Source: Flavobacteriales bacterium
Lineage (GTDB): Bacteria > Bacteroidota > Bacteroidia > Flavobacteriales_D > Crocinitomicaceae
Assembly: GCA_947458985.1 (NCBI GenBank)
Contig: CANHBA010000011.1
Coordinates: 1-23,574 of the forward strand
DNA: 23,574 nucleotides
Direction of reading: 5' to 3'
Part shown: positions 17,028-23,574 of the stretch, piece after piece
Numbering within the stretch: the stretch's first letter is position 1
Layout: each line of letters starts with the position of its first letter
Made by a program: the position numbers and the translations under genes
The notes under the pieces: model-generated
What the model was told of the DNA's origin: nothing
The model's input: only the letters and a program-made list of their open reading frames with translations
The model's database searches: none

Positions 17028-17462
17028 ATGAAGTGGTTCGTTTTTCTTTGCTTATTCGGTTTGCTGACGTCATTTGCTGAGCCAAGCACCCCCGATTCCA
17101 AATTTGATTTACAAGTAAATGTGAGTGCCGTTGCAAGTGCCAAAGGTTGGATAGAATTCGCGCTCTACCGGAATCCGGACACCTTCGCCAAAGTGGGTAC
17201 CACCTATCGCTTGTCGCGTACCGATGCCCAAAAAGGAATGGTCACTTATACATTTAAAGACCTAGAGCCTGGCAAATACGCAGTTGTGGTTTATCACGAT
17301 GTCAATCAGAACAAAATTTGCGACAAAAATTTCTTTGGTGTCCCGACAGAAGGCTACGCTTTTTCGAATAATGTCAGGCCAAACCTGAGCGTACCAAGTT
17401 TTGAAGACTGCTGCTTCAAATTTCAACAAGACCGCAACATCAGCATCAAGATGGTGTACTGA
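17028..17462 (+). CDS. DUF2141 domain-containing exported protein
   Basis: This 144-residue protein has a signal peptide (about residues 1-18) and one DUF2141 domain with an immunoglobulin-like beta-sandwich pattern. Hallmark segments are GWIEFALYRNPDTF, FKDLEPGKYAVVVYHDVNQN and FFGVPTEGYAFSNNV. A cysteine pair lies near the C-terminus in FEDCCFKF. DUF2141 proteins are common exported proteins of Bacteroidota and Proteobacteria, with unknown function. It is probably last in the pruA transcript. Its stop is 4 nt from the coaE stop on the other strand, with no recognisable terminator between. Confidence 0.9.
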   Translation: MKWFVFLCLFGLLTSFAEPSTPDSKFDLQVNVSAVASAKGWIEFALYRNPDTFAKVGTTYRLSRTDAQKGMVTYTFKDLEPGKYAVVVYHDVNQNKICDKNFFGVPTEGYAFSNNVRPNLSVPSFEDCCFKFQQDRNISIKMVY

Positions 17463-17466
17463 TCCT

Positions 17467-18054
17467 CTATGCGTTTAAATCAGTCTTTAATTGAGAAATA
17501 ACCTCCTCTATTTGTTGCAGCAACGGTTGTCCGTCGTTTGTGATGATATAAGAGGTAAGATTCATTTTTTTGGCATCCGACCATTGATTTTCTATGCGCT
17601 GAAGCACCGCCTCCCGACTCAAGCCATCACGTTTTTGAACCCGCTGAATTCTCGTTTCAAGTGAGCAAACCACTAAGACGGTTGCAGCAAATTGCTTGTA
17701 AGCTCCCGTTTCAAAAAGAATTGCCGCCTCATTGAAAACAAGATCAGCAGTTTGTTGCCCGGCCCATTCATTGAAGCGTTCCCGCACCAACGGATGCACC
17801 AATGCTGCAATTTGTTCCTTCAGCGCAGGGTTTTCAAAAAGTTGTGTTGCTAAAATATGTTTTTGAAAGACGCCTTTTTGATAAATATCCTTTCCAAAAA
17901 TGGCGATCAATTCATTTTTTAACAAGGGATGCGTCGCATACAATTTTTTGGCCTCCTCATCTGAATAAAATACGGGGTAGCCCATGTGTTCGAGTGCTTT
18001 TGCAACTGTGCTTTTTCCGGAACCAATTCCGCCGCTCAAACCAATGTGTCTCAT
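17467..18054 (-). CDS. coaE: Dephospho-CoA kinase
   Basis: This 195-residue cytoplasmic P-loop kinase phosphorylates the 3' hydroxyl of dephospho-CoA, the last step of coenzyme A synthesis. The Walker A motif is GGIGSGKST at 8-16. The CoaE pattern follows with HMGYPVFYSDEEAKKLY (the segment that usually contains D-x-D/E residues), HPLVRERF and VFNEAAILFETGAYKQF. The length is normal. It diverges from the methyltransferase gene, with 38 bp between the starts. A near-match -7 element TAATTTCG (one mismatch) ends 4 nt before its ATG. Confidence 0.95.
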   Translation of the reverse strand: MRHIGLSGGIGSGKSTVAKALEHMGYPVFYSDEEAKKLYATHPLLKNELIAIFGKDIYQKGVFQKHILATQLFENPALKEQIAALVHPLVRERFNEWAGQQTADLVFNEAAILFETGAYKQFAATVLVVCSLETRIQRVQKRDGLSREAVLQRIENQWSDAKKMNLTSYIITNDGQPLLQQIEEVISQLKTDLNA

Positions 18055-18058
18055 GTCC

Positions 18059-18066
18059 CGAAATTA
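18059..18066 (-). promoter_or_regulatory. Degenerate -7 promoter element for coaE
   Basis: The minus strand reads TAATTTCG, one mismatch from TAnnTTTG, followed by GGAC and the coaE ATG. The 4-nt spacing equals that of the perfect elements elsewhere in the window. Confidence 0.35.
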
Positions 18067-18080
18067 GGAAAAGAAAGTTG

Positions 18081-18088
18081 TAAATTTG
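18081..18088 (+). promoter_or_regulatory. -7 promoter element for methyltransferase-ZIP operon
   Basis: TAAATTTG is a perfect TAnnTTTG followed by CAGT and the ATG at 18093, a 4-nt spacing. It lies in the 38-bp divergent gap with coaE. No TTG at -33 spacing was found. Confidence 0.5.
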
Positions 18089-18092
18089 CAGT

Positions 18093-18848
18093 ATGCCACA
18101 AAAAGAATGGTTCGCCACCTGGTTCGATTCCCCTTATTATCATTTGTTGTATCAGCACCGCGACGACAACGAAGCCCAACTGTTTTTGAAGCACCTGATA
18201 GACAAACTAGCACTTGCTTCCAACGCAAAAGTACTAGACCTCGCTTGCGGAAAGGGCAGGCATTCCATTACGCTTGCTCAAAAGGGCTTTACAGTTATAG
18301 GTGCCGACCTAGCTGCCAACAGCATAGCTGCAGCAGAACAGAACCGTATTGCTCTTGCACTAGAGAACCTGAATTTTGTGGTCCACGACATGCGCAAGCC
18401 ATTGGAAGGGCAACAATTTGACGCCATCTTTAATTTATTTACAAGTTTCGGTTACTTCGATACCCTCGAAGAAAACCAAGCGGTTTGTAAGTCTATAGCG
18501 CAAATGCTCAATCCTGGAGGTTTGCTAGTGATTGATTTCTTGAATGCCCACAAAGTTTGTAAAAATCTAAAGCCAAGTGAAGCAATCAGCAGAGATGGCG
18601 CTCAGTTTAACATCGAACGTTGGCACGATCAAAAACATATTTTTAAGCAAATCGAAGTACTCGACACCATTCAAAATACCGTCGTTGGTACTTTTACCGA
18701 ACGTGTTCAAGCTTTGTCTTTGGCCAATTTTGAGGACTTACTGTCTCCTTATTTTGAAATCCAGGCCACCTACGGATCATACGCGCTCAATTCTTTTAAT
18801 GAACAAGACAGCGACCGCCTGATCATCATCGCAAAAAAGAGACCATGA
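18093..18848 (+). CDS. Class I SAM-dependent methyltransferase
   Basis: This 251-residue protein has the Rossmann-type methyltransferase core. Motif I is VLDLACGKGRHS from residue 47, followed by FTVIGADLAANSI (the acidic residue that binds the SAM ribose), FDAIFNLFTSFGYF (motif IV region) and a CKSIAQMLNPGGLLVIDFLN segment. The substrate cannot be told; small molecules, lipids or quinones are all possible. The N-terminal WFDSPYYHLLYQHRD is a signature shared by a Bacteroidota group of such enzymes. Its stop overlaps the start of the ZIP gene (ATGA at 18845-18848), so the two are translated together. Confidence 0.9.
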   Translation: MPQKEWFATWFDSPYYHLLYQHRDDNEAQLFLKHLIDKLALASNAKVLDLACGKGRHSITLAQKGFTVIGADLAANSIAAAEQNRIALALENLNFVVHDMRKPLEGQQFDAIFNLFTSFGYFDTLEENQAVCKSIAQMLNPGGLLVIDFLNAHKVCKNLKPSEAISRDGAQFNIERWHDQKHIFKQIEVLDTIQNTVVGTFTERVQALSLANFEDLLSPYFEIQATYGSYALNSFNEQDSDRLIIIAKKRP

Positions 18849-19609
18849 ATTTTTACGCTATAGAATTGATATTATTGTTTTCGGTGGCATTCGGTGGAGG
18901 CGTGGTGAGTTTTCTCAATGCAACCAACAAAAACCAATACATCAAACTCGCCTTGGCATTCAGCGGAGGTTTTTTATTGGCGGTCATATTTCAACACTTA
19001 TTACCCGAACTCTATGGCGCACACGAAGGGCATGCCCACGCCCATTACCAAGCGCTGCCTACCTTTCAAGTTGGTGTCTTTATTTTAGTTGGTTTTTTGA
19101 TACAGCTTGTTTTGGAGTATTTCTCGGGAGGCATTGAACACGGACACGTGCATGTGCACAAAGGGCAGGCCATGCCTTGGGCCTTGTTTATTTCACTGTC
19201 GGTTCACTCCATTATTGAAGGAATTCCGCTCGGAAATATGCTGCAAATTGGCGTTGATCAGACAGCAGTGCCTTACAATGCGAGTTTCTTTTGGGGTATT
19301 GTATTTCACCAGATTCCGGTGTCAATTGCACTCATGACTTTACTTTTAGCTACAAGACTGAAGAAACGCGACGCGTGGTTGGTCCTGATGGCTTTTGGCC
19401 TAATGACACCGCTGGGTGTGTTTTTGGGTTTGGGAATCACGACCGAACAATTAGGACTAAATGTTCAGCTCATCTTGGCGGTTGTGGTTGGGATGTTCTT
19501 ACACATCTCAACCACGATTATTTTCGAAACCACCGAGAATCATAAATTCAATTTGCTCAAGCTGCTGAGTATCTTACTTGGGGTGAGCTTGGCTTTGGGC
19601 TTGTTTTAA
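18845..19609 (+). CDS. ZIP family metal transporter
   Basis: This 254-residue inner-membrane protein has about eight hydrophobic helices and the ZIP signatures. Helix IV carries HSIIEGIP with H121 and E125, and helix V carries HQIP with H155. The usual helix V form is HEIP, so the glutamate ligand is replaced by Q156. Histidine-rich loops lie at residues 60-67 (HEGHAHAH) and 99-105 (HGHVHVH), and probably bind incoming or stored metal. ZIP proteins move zinc, iron or manganese into the cytoplasm. It is co-transcribed with the methyltransferase. Its end converges with the DUF3127 gene across 26 bp holding a 16-bp palindrome. Confidence 0.92.
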   Translation: MNFYAIELILLFSVAFGGGVVSFLNATNKNQYIKLALAFSGGFLLAVIFQHLLPELYGAHEGHAHAHYQALPTFQVGVFILVGFLIQLVLEYFSGGIEHGHVHVHKGQAMPWALFISLSVHSIIEGIPLGNMLQIGVDQTAVPYNASFFWGIVFHQIPVSIALMTLLLATRLKKRDAWLVLMAFGLMTPLGVFLGLGITTEQLGLNVQLILAVVVGMFLHISTTIIFETTENHKFNLLKLLSILLGVSLALGLF

Positions 19610-19615
19610 CAGCCC

Positions 19616-19631
19616 GTTTTCAATTGAAAAC
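19616..19631. repeat. 16-bp perfect palindrome between convergent genes
   Basis: GTTTTCAATTGAAAAC is a perfect inverted repeat that could fold as a 6-bp stem with an AATT loop. It lies between the stops of the ZIP gene (19607-19609) and the DUF3127 gene (19636-19638). A bidirectional terminator is possible, but the stem is AT-rich and no long T-run follows on either strand. Confidence 0.4.
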
Positions 19632-19635
19632 TAAC

Positions 19636-20028
19636 TTAGAAAGGAAGATCGTCGTCTTCTTCGGTGCTTGCACCAACTCCTGGAAGTGGTTCAGAACCCA
19701 TGTTCATTGCTGAAGGGCCGTTGCTTGGCATGCCCATTCCTTGGCTTTGTCCTTGTTTTTCGATGCGCCATGCTTCAATGGTATTGAAATACTTGACCTC
19801 ACCTTGTGGGCTCGTCCATTCGCGGCCACGCAAGTTAAAAGAAACCTCTACGCTATCGTTTGCCTGAAATGAATCGAGCAAAGTACATTTGTCTTGGGTT
19901 GCTTGAAAAAGGATGTCTTGTGGATACATAGAAGTAGTATCGGTAACGACAAACTCGCGTTTTTGAAATTTCTCTGAGATGCGTTGGGTGTCTTGGATGA
20001 CTTTAATGGTGCCGGTGAATTTAAACAT
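19636..20028 (-). CDS. DUF3127 protein with SSB-like acidic tail
   Basis: This 130-residue protein has a DUF3127 domain (about residues 1-92) with an OB-fold-like strand pattern: MFKFTGTIKVIQDTQRISEKF, KREFVVTDTT and VSFNLRGREWTSPQGEVKYF. A low-complexity linker rich in G, M, P, S and Q follows (about 93-118). The C-terminus is TEEDDDLPF, very close to the DDDIPF tip by which bacterial SSB proteins recruit partners. This layout mirrors single-stranded-DNA-binding proteins, so a nucleic-acid role is a reasonable inference. It starts 10 nt after the flavin reductase gene and is probably co-transcribed with it. Confidence 0.85.
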   Translation of the reverse strand: MFKFTGTIKVIQDTQRISEKFQKREFVVTDTTSMYPQDILFQATQDKCTLLDSFQANDSVEVSFNLRGREWTSPQGEVKYFNTIEAWRIEKQGQSQGMGMPSNGPSAMNMGSEPLPGVGASTEEDDDLPF

Positions 20029-20038
20029 GGACTTGTTG

Positions 20039-20932
20039 TTAGTTATTAAAAGATAAAAGGGTAAGCCAGGCTTCTTCTAGTTGATTTTGAGCAAGTAACT
20101 CGTGAGCTCTTTGGTGTAAGGCTTGTTCGAGGGCATTTGCGTCGTGCTCGAGGTCTAGGAAAAGTGTGGAAAGTTCGAGAAGTTTGTATTCGTTGACATC
20201 GGTTTCGTTGGGAAGTTCTTCGATGCCTGCAAGCTGGCCGAGGTCGTTGGCGCTCAGGAGCTGGCTATTTTTGATGTCTTGGGGCAGGGCGTCATAGCCA
20301 ATGCCGCAGGTGGTGATGGGCTTTTTGATTTCAAACATAGATTCGGTATTTGCTCTGCAATACCAGTCGCCGCCCATGCGGGCAACTAAATCGATTTTGT
20401 GTTGGTCGATGAGGCCGTTTTCATTCAGTAAGTCTTCGTGGATGTGCATTTGAACTACCTCGCAAACGATGAGGTTACCTGCGCCACCTTCTTGACCGAG
20501 TTCGATGATTTGCTGCACTTTGCATTCAAACTGTACGGGCGCTTCGGCTACGCGAAAAGGTGCTACTTTTTGTGAAGCGAGCGCGGTAAAGCCAGCCTTA
20601 ACGAATTCGTCAATGCCTGGTGCATAAGGGGAGCTTGCGAGGCTCATTTGGTGTACCATGTTGTAGTTGACTACGTTGATCACGACTTCAGGAACTGCTT
20701 TGGCGTTATTGAAGGTGTCTTTACTTTGGCCGGTGCGCCCAGACCGCGCCGGTGAAAACACCAGAATAGGAGGGTTGGCACTAAAAACATTGAAGAAACT
20801 AAACGGCGCCAAATTGGCATTGCCTTCTTGGTCTAGAGTAGAGGCAAATGCAATAGGGCGCGGGCCAATTGCACCGAGTAAAAGTTGGTGCAAACGTTGG
20901 ACAGTGAGTTCTTTGGGATCTAGGCTAAGCAT
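20039..20932 (-). CDS. Flavin reductase family protein (FMN-binding split barrel)
   Basis: This 297-residue protein carries the flavin-reductase-like split-barrel domain (about residues 15-200). Visible family segments are IGPRPIAFASTLDQEGNANLAPFSFFN, where FMN binds, then NPPILVFSPAR, KDTFNNA, VVNYNMVHQMS and FECKVQQIIELG. A C-terminal region of about 90 residues, predicted helical and rich in Leu, Glu and Gln, is extra to the core fold. The exact substrate is unknown; relatives reduce flavin or bind it. A perfect TAACTTTG element lies 7 nt before the ATG. It diverges from the MORN-repeat gene and leads into the DUF3127 gene. Confidence 0.88.
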   Translation of the reverse strand: MLSLDPKELTVQRLHQLLLGAIGPRPIAFASTLDQEGNANLAPFSFFNVFSANPPILVFSPARSGRTGQSKDTFNNAKAVPEVVINVVNYNMVHQMSLASSPYAPGIDEFVKAGFTALASQKVAPFRVAEAPVQFECKVQQIIELGQEGGAGNLIVCEVVQMHIHEDLLNENGLIDQHKIDLVARMGGDWYCRANTESMFEIKKPITTCGIGYDALPQDIKNSQLLSANDLGQLAGIEELPNETDVNEYKLLELSTLFLDLEHDANALEQALHQRAHELLAQNQLEEAWLTLLSFNN

Positions 20933-20939
20933 ACTGCAT

Positions 20940-20947
20940 CAAAGTTA
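20940..20947 (-). promoter_or_regulatory. -7 promoter element for flavin reductase operon
   Basis: The minus strand reads TAACTTTG, a perfect TAnnTTTG, 7 nt before the ATG at 20932. It sits in the 38-bp divergent gap with the MORN-repeat gene. Confidence 0.45.
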
Positions 20948-20958
20948 GCCAAAATTCG

Positions 20959-20966
20959 TAAATTGG
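20959..20966 (+). promoter_or_regulatory. Degenerate -7 promoter element for MORN-repeat gene
   Basis: TAAATTGG is one mismatch from TAnnTTTG and is followed by CGTT and the GTG start at 20971, again 4 nt. It lies opposite the flavin reductase promoter, 11 bp away. Confidence 0.3.
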
Positions 20967-20970
20967 CGTT

Positions 20971-21810
20971 GTGAATTTACGGACATCTCTTTGTTGTTTA
21001 TTACTTTTTTTCAGCGCTCAAACCTTTGCGCAAAACAAGCGCAATGCAGACGGCGAGCGCCAAGGAAAATGGGTTTTTACAGGTAAAGATTATCCCCATA
21101 AAAACCTACCCAAAACCCAAAAGGTAGAAGAAGGATATTATGTAGATGGCCGCAAAGAAGGCACCTGGATCAAATATTTTTCCGACGGCAGCATCCAACT
21201 GAAAGGAACCTACAACAACAACCGTCCGGAGGGGCCGTACACGCGTTATTACCCAAATGGCAAAATAGCCGAGCAAGGCGAGTTCAAGGCCAACGGATAC
21301 AAAGGTTTATTGTTGCGCTACCACGATAACGGCCAACTTGCGTACCGCGCCAATTTCAACAACCAAGGTCAGGAAAGCGGTAAAGTAAGTTACTACCATC
21401 CGAATGGAAAGCTGGCCCTTAGCTATACGGTCAAGAACGGCGAGGTTCAGGGCCAAGTATCGCGTTACAACACAAGTGGTCAACTGCAAAGTTCATTTAA
21501 CGTAACAGCTGATGGCGCAATTAGTGCGGTTCAGAAAGCAAACAACCAAACAACAGTTGTAGCGCCTAAACCTGTTGTCACCTCCAATGTATATCCGCCG
21601 CGCCTGACCAACCCCAAAACGAAAGGCCTGCGTTTTGTTCCGAATGGCTACAATAAGGTCTACAACGACAACGATGAAATCTGGATGGACGGCGAATTTA
21701 AAAATGGCCAACTGTACGACGGAAAAGTCTACGATTACGATCAAGATGGTATTTTGCAGAAGGTCCGAATTTACAAATTGGGTAAGTATCATTCCGACGG
21801 ACAGCTCTAA
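20971..21810 (+). CDS. Exported MORN-variant (YwqK-like) repeat protein
   Basis: This 279-residue protein starts at GTG and has a signal peptide (MNLRTSLCCLLLFFSAQTFAQ). Several MORN-variant repeats follow (about residues 45-165 and again near 225-275), each with a G-x-W/Y-x-x-Y-x-x-G-x pattern: GTWIKYFSDGSIQLKGTYNN, GPYTRYYPNGKIAEQGEF, GLLLRYHDNGQLAYRANF and GKVSYYHPNGKLALSY. Automatic annotation often calls such proteins YwqK-family antitoxins, but this one is exported and has no toxin partner, so a surface or periplasmic structural role is more likely. The segment from about 185 to 215 is a non-repeat linker. Confidence 0.85.
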   Translation: MNLRTSLCCLLLFFSAQTFAQNKRNADGERQGKWVFTGKDYPHKNLPKTQKVEEGYYVDGRKEGTWIKYFSDGSIQLKGTYNNNRPEGPYTRYYPNGKIAEQGEFKANGYKGLLLRYHDNGQLAYRANFNNQGQESGKVSYYHPNGKLALSYTVKNGEVQGQVSRYNTSGQLQSSFNVTADGAISAVQKANNQTTVVAPKPVVTSNVYPPRLTNPKTKGLRFVPNGYNKVYNDNDEIWMDGEFKNGQLYDGKVYDYDQDGILQKVRIYKLGKYHSDGQL

Positions 21811-21849
21811 TCGCTGAGTTTTCCTTAAATTTACCCCCAAATTAACGAC

Positions 21850-22731
21850 ATGAAAGCATATGTTTTTCCTGGGCAAGGCGCCCAATTTTCAGGAATGGGC
21901 AAAGACCTCTACGACAATTCCGAACTTGCACGCAGTTTGTTTGCCAAGGCGAACGAAATGCTCGGATTCGACATCCAAAGCATCATGTTCGAGGGCTCTG
22001 ATGACGCACTCAAACAAACAAATGTAACGCAACCTGCTATCTTTTTGCACAGTACTATTCTTGCGGCTTGTCTTGGCGATAGCTTCCAGCCAGCTATGGT
22101 TGCCGGCCATTCACTAGGTGAGTTTTCTGCATTAGTTGCCAACAAAACTTTATCTTTTGAAGATGGCCTGCGTTTGGTTGCCAAGCGTGCCGACGCCATG
22201 CAAAAAGCCTGCGAATTGGCACCGAGCACAATGGCGGCAATTCTTGGTCTTGAAGACGAAGTTGTTGAGCGCATTTGTGCCGAGATCGACGGTGTTGTTG
22301 TGGCGGCCAATTACAATTGCCCTGGGCAGCTCGTGATTTCAGGTAGCCTTGCTGCCATAGACGCAGCTTGTGCAAAGTTAACTGAAGCTGGTGCCAAACG
22401 CGCTTTGGTCTTGCAAGTAGGTGGCGCTTTTCACTCCCCACTCATGGAGCCAGCTCGCGAAGAACTCGCCGCTGCCATTGAAGCCACCCACTTTGCTCAG
22501 CCAATTTGCCCGGTTTATCAAAATGTCAATGCACAAGCAGTTACAGACCCAGCGCAAATCAAAGCGAATCTCGTTACACAATTAACGGGAGCTGTTCGCT
22601 GGACGCAAATCATGCAAAACATGCTTGCCGACGGTTGTACAGAAGTTGTTGAAGTAGGGCCAGGTAAGGTTTTACAAGGTCTTTTCAAGAAAGTAGACCG
22701 CGAAATCCCAACGAGTAGCGCTACACTTTAA
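21850..22731 (+). CDS. fabD: Malonyl-CoA:ACP transacylase
   Basis: This 293-residue enzyme moves malonyl groups from CoA to acyl carrier protein to feed fatty-acid elongation in the cytoplasm. The family motifs are FPGQGAQFSGMG near the N-terminus, the nucleophile S88 in VAGHSLGEFSALVA, NYNCPGQLVISG, and the catalytic H195 in GGAFHSPLM. The C-terminal EVVEVGPGKVLQGLFKK is typical. Length is normal. No other fab or acp gene is in the window, so it stands apart from a fatty-acid cluster. A near-match TAAATTTA element (one mismatch) lies at 21826-21833, 16 nt before the ATG. Confidence 0.96.
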   Translation: MKAYVFPGQGAQFSGMGKDLYDNSELARSLFAKANEMLGFDIQSIMFEGSDDALKQTNVTQPAIFLHSTILAACLGDSFQPAMVAGHSLGEFSALVANKTLSFEDGLRLVAKRADAMQKACELAPSTMAAILGLEDEVVERICAEIDGVVVAANYNCPGQLVISGSLAAIDAACAKLTEAGAKRALVLQVGGAFHSPLMEPAREELAAAIEATHFAQPICPVYQNVNAQAVTDPAQIKANLVTQLTGAVRWTQIMQNMLADGCTEVVEVGPGKVLQGLFKKVDREIPTSSATL

Positions 22732-22775
22732 TTTTTTTATGGAATAAGAGAACCATCTGCATCTTTTAAGAAAAC

Positions 22776-23504
22776 ATGCTGATGAAAAACTTAATGATGG
22801 TGTGGATGCTCATGGTAGCAGCAAGCACAGTAGCCCAATCCGGAACCGGTGATGTCATCGGAACTTTCATTGATTTCAATACCCAACAGCCCATGGCCGG
22901 AGCAAAAGCCATGATCCGAGAAAATGGTCGGGTGTATTTGGCTTTGGCTAATGAAGAAGGCCGTTTTCGCATAACGGGTATTCCTGCCGGTACCTATCAA
23001 GTGATGGGTTATTTTCAAAAAGACAGCACCGAAAAAGTTACGATAGAAGTTCCGGTTGAGGCCTACGGCAATGCGGGTATTATTTATTTTCAAAATAAAA
23101 CCCAAGACACCAAAGCAGTGCGTGTAGGAGGGGGCCGCTACGAACAAGCGCGTATCCGCATTGGTGAAACACCAGTGACCACCTTAACAGCCAAAGAAAT
23201 CAAGAACAGACCCGACAAATTTAGTGTTGTGGATATGGTTGCCAATTCCAATTCCGATGTCAAAAAAGACGAAGACGGCGGCCTCATGTTCCGCGGCGCC
23301 CGCAAAGGCGACATGATTTACGTGCTCGATGGCATCAAATCCAATGAAGTGTTCAATGTGCCAAGTTGTGCGATAGGCCGCGTGACTGTTTTTACCGGAG
23401 GTTTGCCTGCGAAGTACGGCGATACACTAGGCGGTGCGGTTATTTTAGAAACCAAAAGTTATTTTGACCTCTACCGCGAATGGGAAATCAATCAGCCCGA
23501 TTAA
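22776..23504 (+). CDS. Exported carboxypeptidase-regulatory and TonB-plug protein without barrel
   Basis: This 242-residue protein has a signal peptide (about residues 1-21; ATG at 22782 is an equally possible start). A carboxypeptidase-regulatory-like domain follows (about 25-110): IGTFIDFNTQQPMAGAKAMI and GRFRITGIPAGTYQVM. A TonB-receptor plug-like region comes next (about 130-232): TLTAKEIKNRPDKFSVVDMVAN, GGLMFRGARKGDMIYVLDGIK and FTGGLPAKYGDTLGGAVILET. The protein then stops at residue 242 with no beta-barrel. The truA-like gene on the other strand begins immediately, so no barrel is encoded after it. It may work as a partner or regulator at the outer membrane, or be a domain remnant; function is unknown. 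Confidence 0.85.
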   Translation: MLMKNLMMVWMLMVAASTVAQSGTGDVIGTFIDFNTQQPMAGAKAMIRENGRVYLALANEEGRFRITGIPAGTYQVMGYFQKDSTEKVTIEVPVEAYGNAGIIYFQNKTQDTKAVRVGGGRYEQARIRIGETPVTTLTAKEIKNRPDKFSVVDMVANSNSDVKKDEDGGLMFRGARKGDMIYVLDGIKSNEVFNVPSCAIGRVTVFTGGLPAKYGDTLGGAVILETKSYFDLYREWEINQPD

Positions 23505-23574
23505 CCTTGTAATTGTGGCGCTTTCTCATAGCTAATTTCCCACAAGAACAAACCCTGTGCGGGTACTGATACAT
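23501..23574 (-). CDS. truA: tRNA pseudouridine synthase A, C-terminal fragment (partial)
   Basis: The minus strand is open from the window edge to a TAA at 23501-23503 and encodes VSVPAQGLFLWEISYEKAPQ plus three residues. The pattern VPAQGLFLWEISY resembles the last strand of TruA enzymes, which often ends P-A-x-G-L-F/Y-L-x-x-V-x-Y. TruA converts U38-40 of tRNAs to pseudouridine. Only 23 codons are visible, so this is a tentative call. The stop overlaps the stop of the plug protein in a shared TTAA, tail to tail. Confidence 0.6.
   Translation of the reverse strand, partial: VSVPAQGLFLWEISYEKAPQLQG

Noticed and set aside
22715..22738. Palindrome GTAGCGCTAC followed by a run of seven T after fabD
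   Set aside because: The possible stem is only 3 bp once a loop is allowed, and it lies inside the end of fabD; too weak to call a terminator.
1..23574. Mobile element, CRISPR array, tRNA or toxin-antitoxin system
   Set aside because: I saw no transposase or integrase motifs, no regularly spaced repeats, no cloverleaf-like sequence in the short gaps, and no toxin family.

Overview
The window reads as a chromosomal segment of a member of the Bacteroidota, most likely of the flavobacterial lineage. Family content points this way: an HYC_CC_PP protein, a TonB-dependent receptor with a carboxypeptidase-regulatory-like N-terminus, DUF3078, DUF3089, DUF3127 and DUF2141 proteins, BshB1 and a eukaryote-like P5C dehydrogenase. 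Upstream regions carry the Bacteroidota -7 element TAnnTTTG, and Shine-Dalgarno sequences are weak or absent. No tRNA, rRNA, CRISPR array, transposase or phage gene was seen. Gene packing is very tight, and no stretch over 300 bases lacks a gene.

Layout: (1) 12-3006, plus strand: HYC_CC_PP protein, a TonB-dependent receptor broken by a one-base frameshift near 2145, and a secreted HMA-domain protein. Cysteine pairs recur in all three, which suggests a metal (probably copper) module. (2) 3007-4523, minus strand: DUF3078 protein followed by an unknown barrel-like envelope protein, joined by a TAATG overlap. (3) 4540-9096, plus strand: secreted DUF3089 alpha/beta hydrolase, then gcvP and bshB1 (bacillithiol synthesis). 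(4) 9072-13145, minus strand: EamA transporter, secreted S9 prolyl oligopeptidase and VanZ-family protein, with overlapping start and stop codons. (5) 13179-17462, plus strand: recF and a DUF721/DciA-like protein (ATGA overlap), then pruA, an outer-membrane barrel protein and a DUF2141 protein. (6) 17467-18054, minus strand: coaE. (7) 18093-19609, plus strand: SAM methyltransferase and ZIP metal transporter (ATGA overlap). (8) 19636-20932, minus strand: flavin reductase family protein and a DUF3127 protein with an SSB-like acidic tip. (9) 20971-23504, plus strand: MORN-variant repeat protein, fabD and a secreted plug protein without a barrel. (10) 23501-23574, minus strand: the 3' end of a gene that looks like truA.

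Most of the genes are core metabolism, DNA maintenance and envelope functions. The most notable signals are a fixed distance of 4 nt between a TAnnTTTG-type box and the start codon at six genes, concentrated in divergent gaps of 33-38 bp (suggesting leaderless mRNAs); the cysteine-pair metal cluster with its broken receptor; the SSB-like tip on the DUF3127 protein; and the barrel-less TonB plug protein.
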